In this document: piece after piece, positions 27,157 to 35,804 of the stretch | Layout of the letters: the number at the start of each line of letters is the position of its first letter | Numbering within the stretch: the first letter of the stretch is position 1 | Source of the DNA: an uncultured Methanobrevibacter sp. | GTDB taxonomy: Archaea; Methanobacteriota; Methanobacteria; Methanobacteriales; Methanobacteriaceae | DNA: 64,000 nucleotides | Direction of reading: 5' to 3' | Assembly: GCF_900314615.1 (NCBI RefSeq) | Contig: NZ_OMWA01000022.1 | Coordinates: 1-64,000 of the forward strand | Notes under the pieces: generated by a model | Told to the model about the DNA's origin: nothing | Databases searched by the model: none | What the model saw: only the letters and a program-made list of their open reading frames with translations | Position numbers and translations under genes: made by a program

Positions 27157-27174
27157 ATAGCTTAGCTATTTACT
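27152..27174. terminator. Perfect hairpin at the junction of convergent genes
   Basis: AGTAAATAGC-TTA-GCTATTTACT, a 10-bp perfect stem, overlaps the stops of the adhesin gene and the DUF3021 gene, so it can serve both strands. Confidence 0.65.
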
Positions 27175-27597
27175 TAATTCTATTTTTTTATTTAAATCAC
27201 GAGCCATCAAATAATAATAAACATAAAAACCGCACCAGAAAACAGCTCCAAATACAAGAGCAATTGCAATCCATGTTATTACAGGACCTATTCCAAATTC
27301 AACTGGCATCCATTTGAGATATATCGCTATTAAAAACAGTACGGTCATTCCGATACCCATCTGAAAGATTATCTGTAACGGCAGTGCAATGTCATCCCTT
27401 TCATAAATCATACCTGTAAGAGAGAATGCCCATCCTGCAACAATGCATCCTAAAAACAGATTTATAATGTCAACTCCTGAAAAACTGATATTTTGAGGGC
27501 CTGCCTCAAGTGAAATCAGGACTGCGACCAGCAAACCTATAAAACAACCAACGAAAGCACCTAATGCTAAACTTTTAATTAAATCTGTAAACTTCAT
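27166..27597 (-). CDS. DUF3021-type membrane protein
   Basis: The 143-residue protein has four membrane helices and a short Lys-rich tail, with the layout of DUF3021 (GAFVGCFIGLLVAVLIS in helix 1 and FGAVFWCGFYVYYYLM in helix 4). DUF3021 genes commonly sit next to LytTR regulators, which is the case here (eight bases after the LytTR gene). In such pairs the membrane protein is thought to hold back the regulator. It is the last gene of a three-gene cassette. Confidence 0.75.
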   Translation of the reverse strand: MKFTDLIKSLALGAFVGCFIGLLVAVLISLEAGPQNISFSGVDIINLFLGCIVAGWAFSLTGMIYERDDIALPLQIIFQMGIGMTVLFLIAIYLKWMPVEFGIGPVITWIAIALVFGAVFWCGFYVYYYLMARDLNKKIELSK

Positions 27598-27605
27598 TTT
27601 AACAC

Positions 27606-28046
27606 CTATAAATCCAGAGCCTGCTTAAAATCAGGCAAATATTTTCTTGATATATTGTCCTTTAAGCCATTTTTAAGTTCTATAAACATCATTCCTTTTA
27701 AAGAAGGAGCTACCCTTTTAATTTTTTTCAAATTAACAATAGTTGTCTTTGATATTCTTACAAAATCCCCGTTTAATGATTCTTCAACCTGATAAAGTGC
27801 CTTTTTAACCACATAAGAATTATTCTGAGTATATACATTAACCTGTTTATCCTCAACACGAAACATGTAGATTTCACTTAATTCCAGAAGTGCAATGTCT
27901 GAACCTTTTTTAACTGCAATCATATCGCTGGACTCATCGCTTTCCAGAATAGATATTGCTTTTGACACATTGCCGGTCAGTTCATTTGTATGAATATCTG
28001 CATGGGGCTCGGTAATATCTCTTGAAACAAACAAATTTACTTTCAT
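27606..28046 (-). CDS. LytTR-type DNA-binding regulator
   Basis: The protein (146 residues) lacks a receiver domain. Its C-terminal half (about 45-146) is a LytTR domain: IYMFRVEDKQVNVYT, ALYQVEESLNGDFVRISKTTIVNLKKIKRV and LKNGLKDNISRKYLPDFKQAL are the usual landmarks. The N-terminal 45 residues are of unknown fold. Short LytTR proteins paired with membrane partners are known as LytTR regulatory systems in bacteria and usually control their own operon. Finding one in a methanogen points to transfer from bacteria, though this is inferred. Confidence 0.85.
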   Translation of the reverse strand: MKVNLFVSRDITEPHADIHTNELTGNVSKAISILESDESSDMIAVKKGSDIALLELSEIYMFRVEDKQVNVYTQNNSYVVKKALYQVEESLNGDFVRISKTTIVNLKKIKRVAPSLKGMMFIELKNGLKDNISRKYLPDFKQALDL

Positions 28047-28049
28047 GAT

Positions 28050-28325
28050 TTAATTCCTTAATTTTTCCATCTCTTCTTGAATTTTACGTTCTCTATAATC
28101 TTCGCTGTCAAAATTATCAACAAATACAAAAGCCACTAAAAAGTCTTTCAATACTCCTATTCCCCAAAAGAATAATGGAAATGCAACCCACCAAAACTCT
28201 GGAGTAAACCACCAGTTAACAATAGCTAAAATTGCATTGACAATCAGATAGGCTTTTAAGTTCCTATAAAATTCAATTTTGTTATCTACACGTTCTTCTG
28301 CTCGTAATCTTAAATTATCTGACAT
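28050..28325 (-). CDS. 2TM-domain membrane protein of the LytTR cassette
   Basis: The 91-residue protein has an amphipathic start (RAEERVDNKIEFYRNLKAYL), two membrane helices (VNAILAIVNWWF and WWVAFPLFFWGIGVLKDFL) and a charged tail ERKIQEEMEKLRN. This is the 2TM-domain pattern. It is the first gene of the cassette and starts after GAGGAG. A TATA-like tttatatatatttt lies about 45 bp upstream. It may sense a membrane signal together with DUF3021. Confidence 0.75.
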   Translation of the reverse strand: MSDNLRLRAEERVDNKIEFYRNLKAYLIVNAILAIVNWWFTPEFWWVAFPLFFWGIGVLKDFLVAFVFVDNFDSEDYRERKIQEEMEKLRN

Positions 28326-28532
28326 AGTATTATCTCCTCGCTTGATAATACTACTTGGTTAAAATATATATAAATGAATAGTTATCAACTTAACTGAAAT
28401 GCAGAAAATAGAATGTGAAATGCAAAAAATTGAAGTTAAAAATATATGGGACCAAACACCATCATTTAAAACAAATGGGATGATATTAATTAGCCAACAG
28501 ATTTCATGAAAAAATAGTCCTTAAACTGATAT

Positions 28533-28613
28533 TTATAAACCTACCGTGGTTTTACCACTGCTATTGGGATCTGCAAAAACCATAACTTCCGGAAACCTAT
28601 TTTTCTGAGACAT
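28533..28613 (-). pseudogene. N-terminal remnant of a zeta-toxin-like ATPase
   Basis: The frame starts MSQKNRFPEVMVFADPNSSG and runs into KTT followed by a stop after three more codons. The motif VFADPNSSGKTT is a slightly altered Walker A of zeta-toxin-like proteins (usually VFAGPNGSGKST). Only 26 residues remain. The start overlaps the end of the antitoxin-like gene, a usual arrangement in such modules. Confidence 0.6.
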
Positions 28614-28793
28614 AAACTCTCCTTCCATCATGATACTCTAAATAAGCACGTTTATTTTCATCATCATAACCAGCAATAGGAAGTCCTTTAATTTTACATA
28701 TATCTTGATCAATTTTAATAGATGCTTAAATCTTTCCGTAAGTTCGTCATCAGAAATTCCATATGTAGAATCTAATTCATTTTCTTCAACCAA
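28597..28793 (-). pseudogene. Frameshifted antitoxin-like gene upstream of the zeta-toxin remnant
   Basis: After GGAGG and a TTG start the frame reads VEENELDSTYGISDDELTER and FKHLLK. A one-base shift near 28710 is needed to continue with KIDQDICKIKGLPIAGYDDE and RAYLEYHDGRRVYV, ending at 28597. The closing pattern (IAGYD....YLEY.DGRR.YV) is like small proteins encoded in front of zeta-toxin-like genes. Together with the truncated toxin this is a dead toxin-antitoxin module. The surrounding spacer (28326-28532 and 28794-29091) shows no other frame. Confidence 0.55.
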
Positions 28794-29091
28794 AACAAAT
28801 CCTCCTTATTACTAATTTATAATAAAAAATATCAAATTCATTAATAAAGTTCAGCAATCACCTTTTAATTTGAAATAGTTCAAAAAAATATATAAAATAT
28901 AGATTTATTTATTATCAATTTCTGAGATATTGTAACGTTTAGTATCTCAGATGATGGCTGTATGGTTTTTTCGAATGTTTGAAAGAAAAGAATGATTTTT
29001 ACATTTTTAACTGAAAAAACATATCTTGGACAAAATACATAGACAGTATCAACTGAGCCTATTTTAAAAAAGATGAATTTTGGGAAATATC

Positions 29092-29211
29092 ATGGATGAA
29101 AAAGAATGCTATAACTGCAAACATGTGGAATTTGATATTGGCCTTTGCACCCAATATTACTGCAGATTCCATGAAAAATTAGTTGATGACTGGAGCAAAT
29201 CATCCAATTAA
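29092..29211 (+). CDS. Small four-Cys protein
   Basis: A 39-residue frame starts MDEKECYNCKHVEFDIGLC and includes YYCRFHEKLVDDW. Four Cys (6, 9, 19, 24) plus a His fit a small zinc-binding knuckle. It is too short to be supported by length alone, but the Cys spacing and charged tail look protein-like. The ribosome binding site is weak (tgggaaatatc). Function is unknown. Confidence 0.45.
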   Translation: MDEKECYNCKHVEFDIGLCTQYYCRFHEKLVDDWSKSSN

Positions 29212-29287
29212 GCCAATTGTAAAATAAAAATTATTTTAGTTCAAACACCATCTATGCGCTCAACTAAAATTAAATGTAAATCATGAC

Positions 29288-29830
29288 CTATTCAACATCA
29301 AAACCCTTTTCTATCATGCTGTTTTTAAGAATCTCCATGGCTCTTATCGTATCAGGTCCTGAAACCCGCTTAATCATCCGGTTGTTTTCATTGAATCTTC
29401 CGACAAAATAATCCTGCTGCTGCTTACTGACAAGGTCAAGTCGAGTATAGTTTGTAAGGCATTCCAGAAGCGCAAAAACTCCACGATTTAAAGCCTTTGC
29501 ACATGGATGGTTCTTGACGATTTCCACAACATCACTGCTTATGATATAAGCCTCTCCATTTGATGTCACATGGTCTTTAATCGGATTTCCGATGGTTGAA
29601 TTTACAAAATTTATAGGGTCAAAAGTAATATTTACAACGTATTTGCCTGTTTCCATAATGTTTTTCAGGGTTTTTGTACCGACAAATAACCTGCATCCAA
29701 GTTTGTCTTTGCCTTTGCATACAATTCCTATTGGAGCTGCATTTTTTACACCGTCCCTACTCATGGTAGTGTAAATCCCTTCATATTTCTGTCCTTCTTC
29801 AATTCCGATATCTGTCAAATCAATAGCCAT
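29288..29830 (-). CDS. DUF447 family protein, flavin-reductase-like fold
   Basis: From the ATG at 29830 (after GGATGAT) the protein has 180 residues; an ATG four codons earlier is possible. EGIYTTMSRDGVKNAAPIGI at the start and RLFVGTKTLKNIMETGKYVV are the DUF447 hallmarks, and YFVGRFNENNRMIKR is near the end. The family is archaeal and is predicted to have a split-barrel FMN-binding fold. No reaction is known. It stands alone. Confidence 0.75.
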   Translation of the reverse strand: MAIDLTDIGIEEGQKYEGIYTTMSRDGVKNAAPIGIVCKGKDKLGCRLFVGTKTLKNIMETGKYVVNITFDPINFVNSTIGNPIKDHVTSNGEAYIISSDVVEIVKNHPCAKALNRGVFALLECLTNYTRLDLVSKQQQDYFVGRFNENNRMIKRVSGPDTIRAMEILKNSMIEKGFDVE

Positions 29831-29962
29831 TTTATCATCCATATCAATTTACATTTTCAATATTACTATCTATTCCTAATCTAATTAAAAATTATTGTGA
29901 AAAATTATCATTTCCCAAACAGAAATGTTTAAAAAATACAAAAAAATAGAAATTAAAGGCAG

Positions 29963-30661
29963 CTATAATACAGCCACCAGATAATATAAAATAGAAGTAA
30001 TGGCAGGAACGGATAAATTATCGATTCCACCATAACTTAAAGCTTCACAAACTGTTGCGACTGCTGAAATAGCTATAATGTAGACAAGGTTGAATTCAGG
30101 CATCGCACATCCGATTGAAGTGAAAACCATCCATACGAATACACTCATTACAGTGGTTATTACAAACATTGTAAGTGATCCTTCAAGGGATTTTGTTCCT
30201 CCAAATACTGTGTATTTGACTTTACCGAATTTCTGACCGATTAAAGCTGCAAATCCGTCACCATAAACCATAGGAACAATAGCCAATGCTACAATCCATA
30301 TGTAGTATTTAGGATCCCCTGCAGGAGCAATTGATGCAAATATTGCAATTAAAAGTGTCCAGATTCCAGCATAGAAAAATAATCCCAGAGCGTGACCGGA
30401 TTCAGTTACACTGTTTTCGATTTTTATTGGTGAGTATTCAGTCAGGAAGAACAGCACTATTGTAATAGGAAGTGTTAAAAACCAGACCATTACCCAGGGA
30501 TCTGAGAAAAATGGCATGGCAAATATCATGTTACCTACCATAATATGCAAAAATTTACGTGAAACTTCAGGGCGTGTCTTTAAAACCATTTCCGCTACAA
30601 CGAAAATGATAGCTACATAAACATATACAACAATTAATGCAAGGACATCAGAGAATATCAT
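29963..30661 (-). CDS. Dolichol/phytol kinase-like membrane protein (SEC59/VTE5 family)
   Basis: The 232-residue protein has seven or so membrane helices. Family marks are EVSRKFLHIMVGNMIF (32-47), MVYGDGFAALIGQKFGKVKYT (near 130-150), GGTKSLEGSLTMF and a late EALSYGGIDNLSVPAITS. The DG and KSLEG motifs are shared by dolichol kinases, phytol kinases and CTP:phosphatidate-type enzymes of COG0170. It starts inside the stop of the tocopherol-cyclase-like gene (TAATG), so the two are translated together. A polyprenol or prenyl alcohol substrate is inferred. Confidence 0.8.
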   Translation of the reverse strand: MIFSDVLALIVVYVYVAIIFVVAEMVLKTRPEVSRKFLHIMVGNMIFAMPFFSDPWVMVWFLTLPITIVLFFLTEYSPIKIENSVTESGHALGLFFYAGIWTLLIAIFASIAPAGDPKYYIWIVALAIVPMVYGDGFAALIGQKFGKVKYTVFGGTKSLEGSLTMFVITTVMSVFVWMVFTSIGCAMPEFNLVYIIAISAVATVCEALSYGGIDNLSVPAITSILYYLVAVL

Positions 30662-31779
30662 TAGTCATCATACTCCCCGTATTCGCAGCCGGCATTTTCA
30701 ATTTTCACATGGTCAATCAGGGTTCCGTCTTTTTTGTATAGCTTGATTTCACCCCAACCGTTTCCACCGTTCCATAGGCGGTTGTGTCTTTTAGTTCCAT
30801 TTGGAGCTTCATAGTTGAAAAGCATCATTTCATCACGTTTGCAGTAAAGAACCAGTTCCATTTTGGAGTTCTTATTGCTTGCATTGATGTGCCATGTGTT
30901 AACGTCCTCACCTTCCTCAAAGTCAAAGTCAATTTTGACAAGATTCCAGAACCTTGCAAAGTTGTACTCATACATGGTTCCTTCATAGTAAAATCCTATA
31001 AGAAGTTTACGAGGTATCTCAATACCGAATGCCTTTGGTCTTCCTCCACCGGCTTCGAAAGCGGAGTTGTGTAGTTTTTTACCTGATATTAAACTGGTAA
31101 TGTTACATGATGAAATCCAAAGCCAAGGAGATGTGAAATCTCCTCCCCAGTTTTTATCAGCATACCCGTAGGATTTTTCAGGAATAACTTCATATTCTTC
31201 ACCATCCAGCCATATGGTTCCACTATATTCAGTTTTAATTCCTTCAGCATGCCAGAACATTTCAAATGCATTTAATTTTCTGAAAAAAGAATTTGCACCA
31301 TATCCGACATTGAATGTGATTTTTTTATCGATGTCCAAATCCCACATCATGTCTCCTGCATCACTCATATATTCAGGGTGATTTTTAGCGTCCTCTTCAG
31401 ACACCCTTGAAAATCCGCTCATATGAGTTTCTGTCAGACTGCAGTCTCCCACCTGGATGTTTAATTCATCATCAGGACAGTTGAAGTATTTCATTGAATA
31501 GAAATTGTGAATCTGTTTTGGATTTTTACCCCATGTACCTGCTTTAATCATACAGTAAGACGGTCTTTTACCTGCTTTCTGATTTTCTGGAAGCTGCCCG
31601 AGTGTTGGTTCTTCTTCAGCAAGGTCAGGATTACATACAAAATATTCAATGAAAAATGGTTTTGGTTCACCGGTTTTTTTATTGTATGCAGTTAATGAAT
31701 GCCACCACCAGTCATATCCCTTTTTGGCGAGTGGTCCTTTAAGCATATAATGGTCTCGTTTCAAATCACTCTTATTCAT
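30661..31779 (-). CDS. Tocopherol-cyclase-like protein
   Basis: The 372-residue protein has no signal peptide or membrane helix. The best mark is YGYADKNWGGDFTSPWLWIS (about 214-233), close to the Y.EKNWG..FP..W.W motif of plant and cyanobacterial tocopherol cyclase (VTE1) and the related CrtC-like lipocalin-fold family. FWHAEGIKTEYSG.I and GTKRHNRLWNGGNGWGEIKL also fit a beta-rich barrel. Methanogens do not make tocopherol, so the substrate must differ. Co-translation with a VTE5-like kinase hints at prenyl-chain chemistry. AGGAGG precedes the ATG. Confidence 0.7.
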   Translation of the reverse strand: MNKSDLKRDHYMLKGPLAKKGYDWWWHSLTAYNKKTGEPKPFFIEYFVCNPDLAEEEPTLGQLPENQKAGKRPSYCMIKAGTWGKNPKQIHNFYSMKYFNCPDDELNIQVGDCSLTETHMSGFSRVSEEDAKNHPEYMSDAGDMMWDLDIDKKITFNVGYGANSFFRKLNAFEMFWHAEGIKTEYSGTIWLDGEEYEVIPEKSYGYADKNWGGDFTSPWLWISSCNITSLISGKKLHNSAFEAGGGRPKAFGIEIPRKLLIGFYYEGTMYEYNFARFWNLVKIDFDFEEGEDVNTWHINASNKNSKMELVLYCKRDEMMLFNYEAPNGTKRHNRLWNGGNGWGEIKLYKKDGTLIDHVKIENAGCEYGEYDD

Positions 31780-31878
31780 AAAAATCCTCCTAAGGTAAAT
31801 ATGATATAATGTTTATTAAAAATCGTTTAAATAATTTATTAAAAATTTTATGAAAAAATAAGTAAAAAAAGAAGAAGA

Positions 31879-33969
31879 TTATCTTTTAGAGTTCATTTCT
31901 CTTATATCATCACGATAATAGAAACCTATAGTCAATATTATCAGCAATATTATAAATGAAATTCCAGTAACCTTATAGAAATCATCTTCATCAAAAATAA
32001 TTTGTTTTACAACGGAATTCTGTTGGGATTCGGAATTTCCAGCATCACCGTTGCCGGCATCAGAAGCTGCTTCCGGTGAAGTGGTAGTTTGTGTATCATA
32101 GCTTTGGTCCACATTATTTACAGGATTATTTGTACTGCTGCTCGGATCGGTTCTATGACTTTGAGTGCTGTTACCTGTATTTTGACTGCTTGGTTGATTG
32201 GATGCACCGTTGCCGCTGTTTGAGTTTCCACCATTGCCGTTACCATTTCCCCCAATATCTTCATATGGAATGGACGGATAAACATAATCCAAAGTGACAC
32301 CATTTATCGGTTTGAGAACCTGAGATTCACCGTCAAAGGTATTGTCTCTTCTGGAGTTGTCGACTGTCGCTTTAATCTTATCGCCGTCATTTGCATCAAC
32401 AGTAAATACCCCTGCACCTCCACTGATTGTTACACTAACCTTTTCTCCATTGTTGGTTGTGTATGTAAGTGTTCTGTCAGGCAGTAAGCTTGCAACATTG
32501 CCGTTTGAATCTAAAAACAGTGCCTGGAACTGATTAGGACCAATTTGTGTAACTGTGAATTTGAGATTGTTTGATTTGATTTTAGGACATATTCCTGCAA
32601 AATCAGTATACCAGTTATCTCCCAATTCAAGTCTGCTTCCAGTATCCTGATAGTAAGTGTCTTTTGCTTCAACATCCATGTGGAGATTGCTGTAAAGAGC
32701 ATTGTAACTAATTTCCTGGAAAACCGGTTTTACATAATTGTCAAAGAACTGTATACCATTCTCCCAATTTTCAGTGACTACATTGGACTGAATTGTATTG
32801 ATTCCGACATGTGCAAGAGATATTCCGTTTCCCCTATTGGAGCTGATTTCATTTGATTTGATATTCAGATAGTTTCCGGCATTATTTACCAGAATACCGT
32901 CAGCTTCATTTTTGGAAATGGTATTTTTATTTATCTGAACATTTTTAGGTCCTTCTCCATAGTCAATGCCATTAACACTCTTTTTTAAAGTAATTCCATT
33001 CTTTTTATTGTTTGAAATGGTATTTCCATGGACGTATACCTTATCAGATTTTGCAAGCTCAATTCCGTCTGCACCATTGCTTTTAATGTTATTGTAGAAA
33101 ATATATGTTGAAACAGTATCCCCAATAACAATACCAGATTTAGAGTTTTTGTTAATGTTGTTTTTAGTTATATTAAGATATACTGTTCCTGTTGCAACAA
33201 TACCGTTGCCAGAAGTAGTTATATCATTGTTTATGATCCTTACATAGTCAGAATCAGTAACTACAATACCATTGCCATTACCCCGAATATTAAATCCATT
33301 AACAATACTATATGAAGCGGATTTACCTTTTATAGTGATTACAGGGCTTGTAGAAGTTGATTTTAATACAGTATTAACATTTGAAAGCAAACTCATGCGT
33401 TTGTTAATCACCAGATTAATATCTGAATAGACAGTTCCCATAAATAAAATAACATTTTTATCTTTTGCACCATCAATAATTTTCTGGATTTCTGAGTTGG
33501 ACAATCCTGCATCAACCACACGGGTATTGTTTACAGTTATCGGAGTGGTTAAGGACGAAGATTGAAAATTAGAATTTCCATTAAATTTTGTTGTAATGTT
33601 GTAAGATCCGTCATTTAAGTTAATCTGAAGAGAAGCTATCCCATTGCCGTTTGTGGTTTTACTGTAGGTATTTTTCAAAACAGTGAATGTTACTTTGGTA
33701 TTTTTCAAAGTGTTACCATTCTCATCAGATAATTTAACTTTAAAGTAATCACCAATAACGTCAAAAGTAGTGTTGGATACAACTTCAATTTGGGTTTTGA
33801 CGGGAGATTCCTTTAAGACATTGCTGTCAGCATCACTGACTGACAATACAGTATCATCGCTTTTGGCTGTTAAATCTTCAGCGGTTGAGTTATCGATTTC
33901 ATGAGCAGCACTGAAATTCAGGCCGAATAAAACCAGCACAAGCAATACAACAATAAAAGCCTTTTTCGT
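31879..33969 (-). CDS. Membrane-anchored adhesin-like protein with apparent ACG start
   Basis: The signal peptide (KKAFIVVLLVLVLFGLNFSA) is complete only if translation begins at ACG 33969, five bases after GGGGGTG. The next possible start (TTG at 33945) would remove the positive charges. The 696-residue product has one Ig-like module (about 60-150), a NosD-like beta-helix (about 160-450), the C-terminal motif NWYTDFAGICPKI, a Gly/Asn/Ser-rich stalk (about 580-650), and a last membrane helix (FIILLIILTIGFYY) with a basic tail. Confidence 0.82.
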   Translation of the reverse strand, partial: TKKAFIVVLLVLVLFGLNFSAAHEIDNSTAEDLTAKSDDTVLSVSDADSNVLKESPVKTQIEVVSNTTFDVIGDYFKVKLSDENGNTLKNTKVTFTVLKNTYSKTTNGNGIASLQINLNDGSYNITTKFNGNSNFQSSSLTTPITVNNTRVVDAGLSNSEIQKIIDGAKDKNVILFMGTVYSDINLVINKRMSLLSNVNTVLKSTSTSPVITIKGKSASYSIVNGFNIRGNGNGIVVTDSDYVRIINNDITTSGNGIVATGTVYLNITKNNINKNSKSGIVIGDTVSTYIFYNNIKSNGADGIELAKSDKVYVHGNTISNNKKNGITLKKSVNGIDYGEGPKNVQINKNTISKNEADGILVNNAGNYLNIKSNEISSNRGNGISLAHVGINTIQSNVVTENWENGIQFFDNYVKPVFQEISYNALYSNLHMDVEAKDTYYQDTGSRLELGDNWYTDFAGICPKIKSNNLKFTVTQIGPNQFQALFLDSNGNVASLLPDRTLTYTTNNGEKVSVTISGGAGVFTVDANDGDKIKATVDNSRRDNTFDGESQVLKPINGVTLDYVYPSIPYEDIGGNGNGNGGNSNSGNGASNQPSSQNTGNSTQSHRTDPSSSTNNPVNNVDQSYDTQTTTSPEAASDAGNGDAGNSESQQNSVVKQIIFDEDDFYKVTGISFIILLIILTIGFYYRDDIREMNSKR

Positions 33970-34205
33970 TTTTTCACCCCCTATACCATCGATAATTAAG
34001 AATTAATTATTGACAATTAACCTTATGATATACATATTAGGTTTATTAATATATATTTTTGACTATTTTAACTTTAAAAATTGATATTTAAAAAATTAAA
34101 GAGAATTATTAAATTTAAAATTAAAATAAGAAAATTAGATTAAAAATTAAAAATAGAATATGAAATAAAGTATTATCGCAAAAAAATTAAAAAAAAATAA
34201 TGAAA

Positions 34206-35591
34206 TTACATTAAATCATGAATTTCATCTTTAATATAAATTATTACAATCACTAATGAAACAACAGCTAAAACTGCCATGACCAGAGAAGTCTGTCCGA
34301 ATGCTGCAACAGAAACTGCATTACGGGCCACATTTCCTCCAGCAAATATTGCCATTAAAACTACTGCAAGAGCAGAACCGATTGCACCGATAATCTGTCT
34401 GACTGTGTTGTTGATTGCGGTTGCATCTTCCACATCACCGGAAACTACTGCAATAGTCCATGTTACAGCAGGCATCAATCCTAAACCTGCACCGACAGCA
34501 CGTACTATTTGTGTTGCAATCATATATTCAACGCTGCTGTCAACCCTGTAAGTCATCATCAGAAGGTAACCGACGATAGTGAAAATACATGATAAAACCA
34601 GTACTTTTCTCACACCGATTTTATTGGCCATCAGAGGACCTACAAAGTTAAATACAATCATCACCAAGGTTGCTGGAAGCAGAACCAAACCTGATACTGT
34701 TGCTGAATGATATGCTACGTTTTGAACAAACAAAGGCATGATAACATTCAATCCACACATGGTGAAGTAAAGCAATGCGGAAAATAATGTTCCGAAAAAG
34801 AAATACTTATTTTTTAAAGCTTTCAAGTCAAGAAGTGGAGTTTCAATTCCGAATTGTCTTTTAACAAAGAGCACCAATGAAACTGCACCGATAACAATAG
34901 GTAGTATTACCCAAATTAAATCAAAGCCGTTTTCTGCAATGTTTGAAAATCCGAGCATTATTCCCACACATGCAAGCACACATAATACCAATGAAGATGC
35001 ATCCAGCGGATACGGACCTGTTTCAAATTCAAGTTTAACAACTACTAAAGCTATTACTATCAGAACTGCTATTGCAGCTGCAAAAATCAAAAAGATTGAT
35101 CTCCATCCCACATAATCTATAATCAGACCTCCTGCGGTTGGAGCAATAGCCGGAGCTATTCCAATGATAAATCCGAATAAACCCATATAAATTTGCCATT
35201 TTTCTTCAGGAATTACTTTAAAAAGTACAATTTGAGTTATAGGAAGTAAAATTCCAGAACCTACAGCCTGAATCACACGGGCCAGAATCAATGCTTCAAT
35301 ATTAGGAGCAATAAAAGCTATCAGAGATCCTATTAAAAACAATGACAGTGACGCCAGCAAAATTGTCTTAACTTTAAATCTGCGTGTGAAAAATGCAGAC
35401 AATGGAATCATAACACCCAAAACAAGTAAAAATGAAGAATAAATCCATTGTGCGGTTGTTGAAGATATGTTAAAATCGGCCATGATGCCTGAAATTCCAG
35501 TTGTAACAACACTTTGAGCAGCACTTAATATTGCCGCTGCAACAATGAATACTATTAACGTTGACATTCCCCTATCTAAATTCTCATTCAT
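34206..35591 (-). CDS. MFS drug exporter, DHA2 (EmrB/QacA) type, intact
   Basis: This 461-residue protein has about 14 membrane helices, the number for the DHA2 group. MIPLSAFFTRRFKVKT is the A-like loop and RVIQAVGSGILLPITQ (about 105-120) the arginine-containing B motif. The second half has VEDATAINNTVRQIIGAIGS. It should export drugs, bile salts or similar compounds against the proton gradient. It is the intact paralogue of the broken gene at 2714-5637 and was used to map the insertion there. No regulator gene adjoins it. Confidence 0.88.
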   Translation of the reverse strand: MNENLDRGMSTLIVFIVAAAILSAAQSVVTTGISGIMADFNISSTTAQWIYSSFLLVLGVMIPLSAFFTRRFKVKTILLASLSLFLIGSLIAFIAPNIEALILARVIQAVGSGILLPITQIVLFKVIPEEKWQIYMGLFGFIIGIAPAIAPTAGGLIIDYVGWRSIFLIFAAAIAVLIVIALVVVKLEFETGPYPLDASSLVLCVLACVGIMLGFSNIAENGFDLIWVILPIVIGAVSLVLFVKRQFGIETPLLDLKALKNKYFFFGTLFSALLYFTMCGLNVIMPLFVQNVAYHSATVSGLVLLPATLVMIVFNFVGPLMANKIGVRKVLVLSCIFTIVGYLLMMTYRVDSSVEYMIATQIVRAVGAGLGLMPAVTWTIAVVSGDVEDATAINNTVRQIIGAIGSALAVVLMAIFAGGNVARNAVSVAAFGQTSLVMAVLAVVSLVIVIIYIKDEIHDLM

Positions 35592-35804
35592 AAATATACA
35601 CTCTAATAATTATTTAAAAATATATTATGCAAAAAAAGTATATAAAATTAATTTATATGATTTTTATTTAAAAATTTAATTAAAAAAATGAATAAAATTA
35701 TAAAAAAATAGGACGGAGGTAAATAAATATTGCCTCTTGAAAAATTCATCTAAAAAATATTAGTTAAAAAAAGAGATATGGACATAAAAAATCATATATA
35801 AAAA

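Noticed and set aside
35592..35804. A short plus-strand gene behind GGAGGT at 35714
   Set aside because: The frame after it stops after eight codons, so it is at most a remnant.
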